A DNA stretch of 64,000 nt from Nodosilinea sp. FACHB-131. Its GTDB lineage: Bacteria; Cyanobacteriota; Cyanobacteriia; Phormidesmidales; Phormidesmidaceae. Position 1 is the stretch's first letter; every line of letters begins with the position of its first letter. A program made the translations under genes and the position numbers. The notes below the pieces were generated by a model. The model saw nothing but the letters and a program-made list of their open reading frames with translations, searched no databases and was not told the DNA's origin. This document shows, piece by piece, positions 25,135 to 33,795 of this stretch. The stretch is from contig NZ_JACJOF010000013.1 in NCBI RefSeq assembly GCF_014695395.1, positions 1 through 64,000 of the forward strand, given 5' to 3'.

Positions 25135-25425
25135 ATGCGCTACTTGCTCGATACCAACGTATGCGTCGTGTTCTTGAATGGGCGATCGCCTCTAGTGCGC
25201 GATCGCTTACTTTCTACGCCGACTGAAGCTATGGCAATCTGCTCAGTGGTTAAAGCCGAGCTTTTCTACGGTGCCTTGCGTAGCAACAATCCAGTACAAA
25301 CGCTAGAGCGACAGCAGTTGTTCTTAAAGCAATTCACCTCGCTTCCCTTTGACGATGGGTCGGCTTTGGCTGTCGGCAGAATGGGAGCAGCACCAGATGG
25401 AGACGGCCCTGTGATAAACCGTTAG
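25135..25425 (+). pseudogene. truncated VapC-type PIN-domain toxin
   Basis: A 96-codon frame starting MRYLLDTNVCVVFLNGRSP, with the first PIN Asp in LLDTN and the Glu in KAELFYGALRS. Homologues run to about 130 residues and need the third acidic motif (typically ND-L-IAA) near residue 100. Here the homology stops after DDGSALAVGRM and the rest (GAAPDGDGPVINR) is unrelated. The DNA at the break matches the 3' end of the upstream ABC exporter gene in 20 of 21 positions, so recombination probably removed the toxin end. RNase activity is unlikely. Confidence 0.75.
25382..25402 (+). repeat. copy of ABC-exporter 3' sequence at the vapC break
   Basis: TGGGAGCAGCACCAGATGGAG here and TGGGAGCAGCACCAGCTGGAG at 24740-24760 differ at one of 21 positions. 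Read in the ABC frame it gives WEQHQMETAL and then a stop, like the tail of an ABC exporter. Confidence 0.75.
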
Positions 25426-25502
25426 GTAATGAGGCAAACAGCTATCAAACCTTGGCTGGGCTAGGATCAGCTGCATCCTTGTATAACTCAGGAGCGTGAT
25501 CC

Positions 25503-26255
25503 ATGGTTTCGATGGCAGGCAAAGTTGCGATCGTGACTGGGGCAAGTTCTGGCATTGGTCGGGCTACGGCGATCGCCTTTGGCCAAGCGGGTGCAACTGT
25601 GGTGGTGGTCGCTCGCCGCCCTAACAAAGGCGAAGAAACCGTCCAACAGATCAAAGCGACCCAGGGAGAGGCGATGTTTATCCAGGCCGACGTCACCCAG
25701 GCGTCGGACCTCGAAGCTATGGTCAAACAAACTGTCGAAACCTACGGTCGCCTCGACTATGCCTTCAACAACGCCGGTTCAGGCAGCTCGGGCAAACTGG
25801 CTGACCTCTCCGAAGCCGACTGGGATTTTGAAATTAACGCCAATCTCAAGTCGGTTTGGCTATCAATGAAGTACGAAATCCCCGCCATGCAGCAGTCAGG
25901 CGGTGGGGCGATCGTCAATACCTCTTCCCAGGGTGCACTGCTGGGGGTGGCCGGGTATGGGGCCTACGGTGCGGCTAAGGCGGGAGTCATTGCCCTGTCG
26001 CGGGCCGCAGCGGCAGAATATTCTAGCGATCGCATTCGTATCAACACCGTTAGCCCCGGCGCGGTCAAAACCGACCTCTGGGCCGAAGCCCCGCCGGAAA
26101 TGCTCGATCAGGTTGCCGCTGGCATTCCGCTACAGCGCATTGGCAGGCCAGAAGATATTGCCGAGGCCGTCGTCTGGCTGTGTTCGGAGGGAGCTGGGTT
26201 TGTGACTGGGCACAACCTCGTCGTAGATGGGGGATTCACCGCTGTGCAGAAGTAG
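25503..26255 (+). CDS. short-chain dehydrogenase/reductase
   Basis: A 250-residue classical SDR with NAD(P)-binding TGASSGIG near residue 13, NNAG near 90, active-site Ser in NTSSQG, YGAAK (Tyr/Lys) near 157, and the C-terminal VDGGFTA tail. CAGGAG is placed eight bases before the ATG. The Arg-Arg after the second strand (VVARRP) favours NADP(H). The substrate cannot be deduced. It stands alone, convergent with the VTT-domain gene. Confidence 0.92.
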   Translation: MVSMAGKVAIVTGASSGIGRATAIAFGQAGATVVVVARRPNKGEETVQQIKATQGEAMFIQADVTQASDLEAMVKQTVETYGRLDYAFNNAGSGSSGKLADLSEADWDFEINANLKSVWLSMKYEIPAMQQSGGGAIVNTSSQGALLGVAGYGAYGAAKAGVIALSRAAAAEYSSDRIRINTVSPGAVKTDLWAEAPPEMLDQVAAGIPLQRIGRPEDIAEAVVWLCSEGAGFVTGHNLVVDGGFTAVQK

Positions 26256-26295
26256 ACAATCCAGGAGCGGGGAGTTCAGCCGCTGGCATCGTCTA

Positions 26296-27000
26296 CTACT
26301 CTGGCTCAGACGGCTCGTTGGGGCACTTGGGGTTGAGCGCCTTGCGGGTCAAGTTAGTGGTGTACCACCCAGCGCAGAGTGCCAGCGCGGCCCCACCGCC
26401 TTGCAGCGCCAGTTTCCTAGCGGTAAGCCCCTCGTGAAACAGGGCAACGCCAAAGGAGCCCAAATAGACGTACAGCGTGATCACCGGCAGCATCCCCACC
26501 CAGGAGAAAAAGCAGTACTGCCAAAAGTTCACCTTGGTGCAGCTAAACCCATAATTGAGCAGGTTGGATGGCACCAGAGGTGACAGCCGCGTCAGCAGCA
26601 ATATTTTCCAGCCCTTTTTGCCTACGGCATGATCGAGGCGAGCAAAGCTGGGGTTTTTGGTCATCCAGCGCTTGATGCGATCGCGAGCCAGGGTACGCCC
26701 CACCCAAAAACAGGCGATCGCCCCCAGGGTGTCGGCCACAGAAGCCACCAAAATGCCCTGCACCAAACCAAAGACCGCCCCAGCCACCAAGATCAGCACA
26801 ATGTTAGGTAGACCTAACACAGTCGCCAGCAAATACACCACCACAAAGACCGGAGCCGCCACGAACCCCAGCGAGTTAAGCCAGCTTTCGGTGCTCACAA
26901 ACCAGTCTTGCAGCGGCAGTTGACTGCTCAGCAGCGCCACAACTGCGCCTACCCCGACCAACAGCCAAAACCTTCGGCTCCGCAAAATTGTCAATTTCAT
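26296..27000 (-). CDS. TVP38/TMEM64 family (VTT/DedA-like) membrane protein
   Basis: A 234-residue protein from MKLTILRSRRFWLL; the frame is open 77 codons further upstream, but that part is not protein-like and would run into the next gene. About five or six membrane segments are present. The VTT core is GAVFGLVQGILVASVADTLGAIACFWVGRTLARD and LTRLSPLVPSNLLNYGFSCTKVNFWQY, including the R-x-x-P-x-x-P-x-x-x-x-N/NY signature. Family members include lipid scramblase-related proteins; the bacterial role is not settled. Confidence 0.88.
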   Translation of the reverse strand: MKLTILRSRRFWLLVGVGAVVALLSSQLPLQDWFVSTESWLNSLGFVAAPVFVVVYLLATVLGLPNIVLILVAGAVFGLVQGILVASVADTLGAIACFWVGRTLARDRIKRWMTKNPSFARLDHAVGKKGWKILLLTRLSPLVPSNLLNYGFSCTKVNFWQYCFFSWVGMLPVITLYVYLGSFGVALFHEGLTARKLALQGGGAALALCAGWYTTNLTRKALNPKCPNEPSEPE

Positions 27001-27225
27001 ACCTGTCAGATCCCATGCCAACAGGGACAGGCTGGGGGAATAGTTAACTTTAATCAGCGATCGGAACTTTCGCCGTCTGCCTTGAGAAGCGTAAGCGTTG
27101 CAGTCTAGACATCCTAAGACTGACACCCCCCCAATGGGCATGCCTGACACACTCCTCCCTTGGAAGATGTGAGTCCGTTGCTTTGCTGCCAAACTTGAAC
27201 CACTAAAGCTAGAGCAGGAATCGGC

Positions 27226-27900
27226 ATGCAACTCGATGGCGTTATTTTAGATATCGATGGAACGCTGGTTTTGAGCAATGATGCCCATGCCCAGTCCTGG
27301 GTTGAGTCCTTTGCTAGCCACGGCTATGAGGTGCCCTACGACCAGGTGCGCCCGCTGATGGGCATGGGGGGCGATCAGCTCATGCCCAAGCTAGTCCCAG
27401 AACTCAACGATGAAGAAGAACCCGGTAAGACAATTGCCAGCGGCCACAAAGAGCTGGTCTTGACCAAATACCGACCGCAGCTAAAACCAACCAACGGGGC
27501 ACGGGCGCTGGTGGAAAAACTATTTGCAGACGGGCTGCATGTTGTAGTTGCCACCTCCGCCAGCGAGCGAGAGCTGGCGGTCATGCTCGAAGTGGCTGAT
27601 GTAAAAGATCTGCTGCATGAAACGACAACGTCAGCCGACGCCGAAAACTCCAAGCCAGCCCCCGACATTGTTGAGGCCGCCCTGCGCAAGGCCCAACTCG
27701 ACCCCGATCGCGTGGTTATGCTAGCCGATACCCCCTACGACATTGAGGCGGCGGGCAAAGCCGGTGTGAAGGTGATTGCCGTGCGCTCCGGTGGCTTTAG
27801 CGATCAGGAGTTAGAGGGGGCGATCGCCATCTACGACGACCCCGCCGACTTGCTCCACCACTACGATCGCTCTCCCCTGGGGCAAGCCGCAGCGGGTTAA
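27226..27900 (+). CDS. HAD-superfamily phosphatase (phosphoglycolate phosphatase-like)
   Basis: A 224-residue HAD hydrolase with a cap in the C1 position. Motif I DIDGTL (Asp nucleophile and acid/base) is near residue 9, motif II VVATSAS near 110, motif III Lys in NSKPAPDIVEAAL and motif IV VVMLADTPYDIEAA. This is the phosphoglycolate/beta-phosphoglucomutase-like subgroup; cyanobacteria need phosphoglycolate phosphatase for photorespiration, but the specificity here is not proven. Confidence 0.88.
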   Translation: MQLDGVILDIDGTLVLSNDAHAQSWVESFASHGYEVPYDQVRPLMGMGGDQLMPKLVPELNDEEEPGKTIASGHKELVLTKYRPQLKPTNGARALVEKLFADGLHVVVATSASERELAVMLEVADVKDLLHETTTSADAENSKPAPDIVEAALRKAQLDPDRVVMLADTPYDIEAAGKAGVKVIAVRSGGFSDQELEGAIAIYDDPADLLHHYDRSPLGQAAAG

Positions 27901-27967
27901 CCCCGATCGAGGAAGGCCTTCGAGGAGGTTGTTACACTCAAGCTACAGCTGTGTCGAGCCGTCTTTT

Positions 27968-28576
27968 ATGAAACTGAGCCAGAGTCTGCTAATTGTGGGG
28001 GTTGTGGTAATCGGGGTAGGGGCGCTGCTCTTTTGGGCCTACAGTGCGGCCTCGGCACCGCTGCCCACAGGCTTTCCGCCACCAACGGCAGATGGGGAAA
28101 TCGAAATCAAGCAGTATCCCGACTATAGGGCCGCTACGGTGCAGGTGACAGGAAACTTAGCTAACGCGCCCTCTCAGGGCTTCTCGCCGCTCTTTCGCCA
28201 CATCAGCAGCAACGATATTGCCATGACGGCTCCAGTAGAAACGCGCTACCCGACCGCGACCCTTGAGGCTGGTGCGGTGGTCGAAGGGGACGCATCGGTT
28301 TCGTTTTTGTACCGCAGTTTGGATATCGTGCCCCAGGAAATCACTCAAAACGTGCAAGTAGAAAACATTCCGCCCATGACGGTAGTGAGTGTTGGCGTTA
28401 GGGGCGGCTATGGCTACGAGGTCTACACCAGCGGCATTCAACAGCTGAAAGCTTGGTTGGCAGAGCATCCTGAGTATGCCGTGGCAGGGCCGCCCCGCCG
28501 CTTTTTTTACGATGGCCCCTATGTGCCCGATGCCCTAAAGCGGAGCGATATTCAAATTCCAGTTCGACAGAACTGA
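27968..28576 (+). CDS. SOUL-family heme-binding protein
   Basis: A 202-residue protein from MKLSQSLLIVGVVVIG. An N-terminal hydrophobic anchor (about 6-27) precedes a SOUL domain with EIKQYPDYRAATV, FSPLFRHISSNDIAMTAPVET, RSLDIVPQEITQN and the typical end RFFYDGPYVPDALKRSDIQI. SOUL proteins bind heme or other tetrapyrroles. The family signature sits at normal spacing. The bacterial role is unclear. It follows the HAD gene by 67 bases. Confidence 0.88.
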   Translation: MKLSQSLLIVGVVVIGVGALLFWAYSAASAPLPTGFPPPTADGEIEIKQYPDYRAATVQVTGNLANAPSQGFSPLFRHISSNDIAMTAPVETRYPTATLEAGAVVEGDASVSFLYRSLDIVPQEITQNVQVENIPPMTVVSVGVRGGYGYEVYTSGIQQLKAWLAEHPEYAVAGPPRRFFYDGPYVPDALKRSDIQIPVRQN

Positions 28577-28658
28577 TCGCACCATTCCTGCTCATCTAGC
28601 TCTGGCAGCGGCGGTTCCCCTTTTAGCGATGAAAGCTGAATGATGTTGCTGATCAAGG

Positions 28659-29438
28659 TCAGGTTGCCACTTTTTCGCTCAGATACAGGTTGGTGACATA
28701 CTTCAGCGTCACCGTGCTGTCGATCGCAGCCCAAGCCTTGTGCCAAGCGGCAATGGCGTCTAGAAACTGGAGGTGGGCTCGCCCTTCCTTAGGAACGTAG
28801 GACGAGCTGAGCGATCGCCCCACCACCTCAGGCAGCGTTAACGTCTGGCCGTAGGCAAAGCTCAGATGCCGCACCTGTGAAAACCCAGCCTGCTGCTCCA
28901 CCGCTTTGAGCGCTTGGGTGTGGTCGCGGTGGTCAATGGCACGCGTCGCTACAGCATGGATGATCTGATAGTAGGCCGCCGTGCCTGAGTCTTCTAAGTC
29001 CCAGTCGTTCCACAGCAGGGCCAGGCGTCCTCCCGGCTGCAAAATGCGGCTAAACTCCGCCAGGGCCAGCGGTGCGTTGAACCAGTGAAACGATTGGCAA
29101 CAGGTGACAATATGAATAGACTCATCCGCTAGCTCTGTCTGCTCACCAGTACCTGGCTGAAAAATTACCTGGGGATGCGTCTGGGCTGCTTCGCGCATGG
29201 CGGCATTGGGTTCAACCGCGATCACCTGGGGGCCGCGATCGCCCAGCAGCCGACTCGAAATGCCTGTGCCCGCCCCAATATCGGCTACCACCAGCGATCG
29301 CGGGTCACCCATGTCAGCCAAAATGGCGGCGATCGCCTCCTCAGGATAGCCAGGCCGATAGCGGGCGTAGTCTTGGGCGCGGTCAGAAAAGCGGCCCAGC
29401 GGGTTTAGCGTATGAAGCGGTAAGACATTGGGGGCCAT
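28659..29438 (-). CDS. class I SAM-dependent methyltransferase
   Basis: A 259-residue methyltransferase. The start PLGRFSDRAQDYARYRPGYPEEAI is typical of the methyltransferase type 11 group. Motif I is VVADIGAGTGISSRLL, the acidic residue is in VIAVEPNAAM, and motif post-I is IHIVTCCQSFHWFNAP, with RILQPGGRLALLWND after it. This subgroup is common and unspecific. The substrate is unknown. It is divergent from a second methyltransferase gene 119 bases away. Confidence 0.88.
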   Translation of the reverse strand: MAPNVLPLHTLNPLGRFSDRAQDYARYRPGYPEEAIAAILADMGDPRSLVVADIGAGTGISSRLLGDRGPQVIAVEPNAAMREAAQTHPQVIFQPGTGEQTELADESIHIVTCCQSFHWFNAPLALAEFSRILQPGGRLALLWNDWDLEDSGTAAYYQIIHAVATRAIDHRDHTQALKAVEQQAGFSQVRHLSFAYGQTLTLPEVVGRSLSSSYVPKEGRAHLQFLDAIAAWHKAWAAIDSTVTLKYVTNLYLSEKVAT

Positions 29439-29557
29439 AGAGCGATCGCCATACTGCTACGCCGCTATCCTAACCCAGCAGCCCAGCAGTCAGACCAGGC
29501 CCTACCAGCGCACCTGCCAATCCAGTACAGTAAGCCTAAACCCTCCCCACTGTGTCC

Positions 29558-30496
29558 ATGACTACGACCAAACTCAAACCCGATTGGGCCGGCGACGACC
29601 TGCTCTCGCGCCTCGTCAACCGCGCCATTCAAACCCCAGCCCTCTATAGCTTAATGAAACGCCAGGCCCGCCAGGTGCTGATCAAAACTGCCGAGAAAAA
29701 TGGCGTCCCCTGGCGGCAGACCTGCCTCGATCTCGACACTCCCGAGATGCGCCAGCGGTTGACCGAGCTAACCAATCCAGCGGTGGTTTACCCCGACTAT
29801 TACCAGGTGCCCTTCCACGCCTACAGCGAGGGCAACTTGTGCTGGCAGGCTGCCTTTGAGGCCGCCCCCGCCACCTACGCCATGGCTCTGCGGGTTTGGC
29901 CCCAGGCAGAGCTGTCTTGGCAAGAGGCCCAAGTTCGCCTGCGCCACAGCTTTCTTGAGGTGCTCGACCAGCATGGCCCAGCCGAGGTAACAGACATTTT
30001 GGATGTGGGCTGCTCAGTGGGCATTTCCACCCTCAGCCTGCACCGCCACTACGCCCAAAAAAATTCGGTGCGCACCGTAGGCCTCGATCTGTCACCCTAC
30101 ATGCTGGCGGTGGCCCAATCCCAGGATACCAATGGTGAAATTGCTCAGTGGGTGCATGGGGCGGCAGAAGCTACCGGCTTCCCAGCGGCGTCTTTTGATG
30201 TGGTGACGATGCAGTTTGTTGCCCACGAACTGCCCCGCGCCGCTACCCAAGCTATCTTTGCCGAAGCCCGGCGGGTGCTGCGGCCCGGCGGAGCCCTGGC
30301 CATAGTTGACAACAACCCTAAATCGCCAGTGATTCAGGCGCTTCCTCCGGTGCTCTTCACTCTGATGAAAAGCACTGAACCCTGGAGCGATGACTACTAC
30401 ACGTTTGATTTAGAAGCAGCCCTGGTTGAGGCTGGCTTTGCACCACCGGTGGTAGTGGCCAGCGATCCCCGCCACCGCACGCTGGTGGCCCGCTAG
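29558..30496 (+). CDS. class I SAM-dependent methyltransferase, larger
   Basis: A 312-residue protein starting MTTTKLKPDW (a GTG two codons earlier is possible). The first 120 residues form a helical N-domain with PDYYQVPFHAYSEGNLCWQAAFE. The Rossmann domain has motif I ILDVGCSVGIS, acidic GLDLSPYMLA, and ARRVLRPGGALAIVDNNP. Plant and cyanobacterial proteins with this layout exist without assigned substrates. It is unlikely to be redundant with the neighbouring methyltransferase because the N-domain is different. Confidence 0.88.
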   Translation: MTTTKLKPDWAGDDLLSRLVNRAIQTPALYSLMKRQARQVLIKTAEKNGVPWRQTCLDLDTPEMRQRLTELTNPAVVYPDYYQVPFHAYSEGNLCWQAAFEAAPATYAMALRVWPQAELSWQEAQVRLRHSFLEVLDQHGPAEVTDILDVGCSVGISTLSLHRHYAQKNSVRTVGLDLSPYMLAVAQSQDTNGEIAQWVHGAAEATGFPAASFDVVTMQFVAHELPRAATQAIFAEARRVLRPGGALAIVDNNPKSPVIQALPPVLFTLMKSTEPWSDDYYTFDLEAALVEAGFAPPVVVASDPRHRTLVAR

Positions 30497-30592
30497 CGTG
30501 GGTAAGTGAGGGTAGGGGCGCAAGTATTTCCCCTATAGCACTGGCAAAACAGTTGGGACAAAGTGCGCCCGTAGAAATGCGGGTAGAATAAG

Positions 30593-30628
30593 CTCAGTGC
30601 TGGCGTAGAATACCGCATTGGCACTGAG
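30593..30628. repeat. inverted repeat upstream of the START-like gene
   Basis: CTCAGTGC (30593-30600) and GCACTGAG (30621-30628) form a perfect 8-bp stem with a 20-base loop. Two HIP1 octamers lie just downstream. It could be a terminator for the methyltransferase gene or part of the next gene's leader. Confidence 0.4.
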
Positions 30629-30706
30629 TTTGCGATCGCACCTGTCTTTTGCGATCGCCTTCGCAAGCGCCAGCGGCACAGCCTTAATTAGCGGCAGGAA
30701 TAAACT

Positions 30707-31159
30707 ATGGGTGAATGGCTCGATCACAGCGTAGCGGTAGATGTTGATGTGCCGGTAGAAACGTCCTGGAATCTGTGGTCTGACCTGGAGCAGATGCCCC
30801 GCTGGATGAAGTGGATCGACTCTGTCAAAGTCTCCGACGCCGACCCCGAAATCTCAGAGTGGAAGCTGGCCTCCCGCGGGCTTGAGTTTACCTGGCGCTC
30901 TAAGATCACCAACCTGGTCACCCACCAAATTATTCAGTGGGAAGCGATCGACGGGCTGCCCAACCGGGGAGCCATTCGCTTTTACGATCGCAAAGAAGGC
31001 CAGTCCACCGTCAAGCTCACCGTGTCTTACTCGGTGCCTGGCGTCATCAAGTGGATGGACGGGCTATTCCTCGGTCGATTGGTCGAAGCGACGCTGCAAG
31101 ATGACCTCAACCGCTTTCGCGACTACGCTATGGCGGCCAAACAATCTCCCTCACCCTAG
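30707..31159 (+). CDS. SRPBCC (START/polyketide-cyclase-like) protein
   Basis: A 150-residue protein of the SRPBCC fold: HSVAVDVDVPVETSWNLWSD, QMPRWMKWIDSVKVSD, WRSKITNLVTHQIIQWEAIDG and a C-terminal helix LEATLQDDLNRF-like LVEATLQDDLNRFRDYAMA. These proteins bind hydrophobic ligands in a helix-grip cavity. Cyanobacterial versions of this length are often annotated cyclase/dehydrase without a known ligand. It is six bases upstream of the methylase-like gene, so they are probably co-transcribed. Confidence 0.85.
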   Translation: MGEWLDHSVAVDVDVPVETSWNLWSDLEQMPRWMKWIDSVKVSDADPEISEWKLASRGLEFTWRSKITNLVTHQIIQWEAIDGLPNRGAIRFYDRKEGQSTVKLTVSYSVPGVIKWMDGLFLGRLVEATLQDDLNRFRDYAMAAKQSPSP

Positions 31160-31164
31160 GCAAT

Positions 31165-33243
31165 ATGGGCCTTACGGTAGAGCAGCCCCCCACCCCAACT
31201 TTAGAGCAAGGCTTTCACCGGAGCTGGCAGGCGTTGATCGACGCCCTGGTGCCCTTACCCGGCAGCCAACGCCGCCACTACGCTACGCTGCTGCTCACGC
31301 GACTGATTGCCGTGGCGGCCCTGCAACAGCGGGGCTACCTGGGCGGTGACGAGTGGTATCTGCACAACCAGTTTGGCCAGAGTCAAAAGCGCGAGCTAGA
31401 TGGGTTCTTTTCACAGGTGCTACAACCGCTTTGCCAGCAGGGGTTTACCCTGCCCGCAGAGGAGCGCGCCCCAGCGTTGCGCCAGCGGTTTGGGCCGCTG
31501 CCCTTTGTGCCCACAGGGCCGTTTCGGTTCACAGAGCTAGACCAGCGCTGGGGTCACGTTCCCCTGCCCGATGCTGCCTTTGAGCCGACCCTCCACTGGC
31601 TGGCCGACCTGACAGCGGCGGCTCCCGCTGGGCTAGACGCGGGCTTGGGCGTGCTGTTAGAGCAGGCGGTCAATGGCCATGATGGGGCCGCAATAGCAAC
31701 GCCAGCACCGCTGCTAGGGGCGCTGTGCGATCGCACCATCCACGCTACCCTGCTCGATCGGGCCAAGGCGCTCACCAACCGTCGCTATCGCTCCACCGAG
31801 CAGCTTCTCAAGGAACTTTCCCCCGCCGAGGCCGGAGCGCTGTTGGCAGAACTGGGACAGATCACCCTGCTCGATCCCGCCTGTGGTTCAGGGCGCTTTC
31901 TCGTTGCAGCGCTCAATCAGCTGATGGAACTGGCCCTGGGACTGCGGGCGATCGCCACCCAAAATTCTGCCAAAACTGTCCCCAACTGGGCCAAGCCGTC
32001 CCCCCACAACCCCACCTTAGGCCTCTACCAACATCTGGCCACCCATGCCCTCTACGGCCTTGACCTGTGGCCCCCAGCGGTAGAGCTAGCTCGGCTACAG
32101 TTGTGGCTCCAGGGCGTGCAGCACACCAGCCAGCCGACAGAACTCACCGCATTGCCTGACCTAACCCTGACCGTGATCCAGGGCAACGCTTTAGTCGGTC
32201 TGGTGCGCGTTGATGATGAACGATTCGATCAGGTGCAGCCCCGGCGCGGGGCCAAAGACCCAGAACAAGCCGTCCCGCTTCAGGGAAATCTGCTCCAACC
32301 CTTGATCGCTGATAGCTACCAGTCTGTGCTGGGTGAGCGCCAGGTGCGCCTAGAGCACTACCGCAGCCAGACCCAGCTGCTGGCCGAAGTGGGCAGCGTG
32401 CCCGCCTATGCCCAGGCCGACTTTTTGCGCGATCGCCTCGACGAACTCGACGCCATTGCCCAGGGCAAGCTCACCCACCTGCTGTGGAGCGAGGGCAGCC
32501 AGCAGCTGGGTCTGCGGGTGCCCGATCCGACGGGCGATCGCCCCACTCGTCCCCTCAGCCAGACCGATGTCGATGCCACCCAGCCCTTCCATTGGGGGTT
32601 CTATTTTCACCAGCAGCTGCGCGACCAGGGCGGCTTTGACATCGTGCTTAGCCACTTCCCTCGTGGGGCCGTAGAGGCAACCCAGGCGGGCTTTGTGGAA
32701 CGCTATGCCACGCTGTTTGAGCAAAAAAACGTGGCCCCCTCTACCTTTCGGCACAACCGCCAACCGGTGCTCACCATCGACCACGACCTCACCCAGGCCT
32801 GGGCCGAGTATCGGGGCCAGTTCACCTGGCTGAGCAACTACCTGCGCCGCTCTGACCAATATCCCCACAGCAGCTCAGGGCCTGAGGGCCTGAGCCAGAG
32901 TCGGCTTTTTTGGTCGCGGTTATTTCTAGAACGCAGCCTGCAACTCCTGCGGCCGGGCGGTCGCTGCGGGGTGTTGCTCGACCCCTTTTGGGCGCAGAGC
33001 AACAGTGCCCCCCTGCGCCATTGGCTACAGCGCCAAACCGATTTAGCCACCGTGCTCGACCTGTCAAATCACCAAAAGCTCTGGCCCGATGTCCCCTCTC
33101 GGACAACGCTCTGTGCGCTGTGGCTGCGGCACCAGGGGCCAACCCAGGGCAGCCCCTATGCCGCCTTTGCCAAGCCCAATACGGCCCTAGGGCCGGAAGA
33201 CCTCGGGGGCGTGCTGCAACGCCTCATCCACCCGGCGGCATAG
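31165..33243 (+). CDS. N6-adenine DNA methylase-fold protein lacking NPPY
   Basis: A 692-residue protein with the organisation of type IIG/Eco57I-like methylases. A helical N-region contains RRYRSTEQLLKELSP. SAM motif I DPACGSGRFL is near residues 237-246, then YGLDLWPPAVELARLQLWLQ. The catalytic position, which should read NPPY/F after FD-hydrophobic, reads FDIVLSHFPRG (Ser496-His-Phe-Pro). A later QLLRPGGRCGVLLDPFW is motif-like. SAM binding looks possible, adenine methylation does not. The last 57 bases overlap coaE on the other strand. It may be a structural or regulatory pseudo-enzyme, or a decayed gene kept in frame. Confidence 0.75.
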   Translation: MGLTVEQPPTPTLEQGFHRSWQALIDALVPLPGSQRRHYATLLLTRLIAVAALQQRGYLGGDEWYLHNQFGQSQKRELDGFFSQVLQPLCQQGFTLPAEERAPALRQRFGPLPFVPTGPFRFTELDQRWGHVPLPDAAFEPTLHWLADLTAAAPAGLDAGLGVLLEQAVNGHDGAAIATPAPLLGALCDRTIHATLLDRAKALTNRRYRSTEQLLKELSPAEAGALLAELGQITLLDPACGSGRFLVAALNQLMELALGLRAIATQNSAKTVPNWAKPSPHNPTLGLYQHLATHALYGLDLWPPAVELARLQLWLQGVQHTSQPTELTALPDLTLTVIQGNALVGLVRVDDERFDQVQPRRGAKDPEQAVPLQGNLLQPLIADSYQSVLGERQVRLEHYRSQTQLLAEVGSVPAYAQADFLRDRLDELDAIAQGKLTHLLWSEGSQQLGLRVPDPTGDRPTRPLSQTDVDATQPFHWGFYFHQQLRDQGGFDIVLSHFPRGAVEATQAGFVERYATLFEQKNVAPSTFRHNRQPVLTIDHDLTQAWAEYRGQFTWLSNYLRRSDQYPHSSSGPEGLSQSRLFWSRLFLERSLQLLRPGGRCGVLLDPFWAQSNSAPLRHWLQRQTDLATVLDLSNHQKLWPDVPSRTTLCALWLRHQGPTQGSPYAAFAKPNTALGPEDLGGVLQRLIHPAA

Positions 33244-33795
33244 GGCGGGCAAGTCGGCGGAGTTGTCGATCACCACATCCGCCAGGGCCACCTTGTCTGC
33301 CAGGGGCATCTGGCTCTGAATGCGGGCGGTGGCCTGCTCGGCGGTCAAACCATTGCGTTCCATCAAGCGCTGCCGCTGGCGCTCAAGGGGACAGGTCACC
33401 ACCCAAATCTCGCTCACTTGATCAGCCAGGTTGGCCTCAAACAAAAGCGGGATCACTTGCACCACCACCGGGGCCTCGGTCAGTTCAGCCATCGCCTCCC
33501 CGAAGCGCTGACGCACTACGGGGTGAATCTGCTGCTCTAGCCAAGCTTTTTCGGCGGGTTGGTTAAAAACGATTTCTCCCAACGCTCCCCGGTTCAGGGT
33601 GCCGTCGGAGTGAAGCAGGGATGCTCCGTAGCGATTGGCGATCGCCCCCAACACCGCCGACCCCGGCTCCACAGCCTGACGAGCGTAGATGTCGGCATCC
33701 AGCACGGGCAGGTGGTGTACTCGCGCCAGGTACTCGGATACGGTTGATTTGCCGGTGGCAATGCCCCCGGTCAGCCCGATGATGCGCTGGTCCAT
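33187..33795 (-). CDS. coaE: dephospho-CoA kinase
   Basis: A 202-residue enzyme that phosphorylates dephospho-CoA in the last step of coenzyme A synthesis. P-loop GLTGGIATGKSTVSEYL is near residue 7. The substrate region is VLDADIYARQAVEPGS, with VVQVIPLLFEANL and the family-typical CPLERQRQRLMERNGLT. Length is normal. The start overlaps the end of the cobA-hemD gene by 25 bases, suggesting translational coupling. The 3' end overlaps the methylase-like gene on the other strand. Confidence 0.95.
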   Translation of the reverse strand: MDQRIIGLTGGIATGKSTVSEYLARVHHLPVLDADIYARQAVEPGSAVLGAIANRYGASLLHSDGTLNRGALGEIVFNQPAEKAWLEQQIHPVVRQRFGEAMAELTEAPVVVQVIPLLFEANLADQVSEIWVVTCPLERQRQRLMERNGLTAEQATARIQSQMPLADKVALADVVIDNSADLPALCRRVDEALQHAPEVFRP

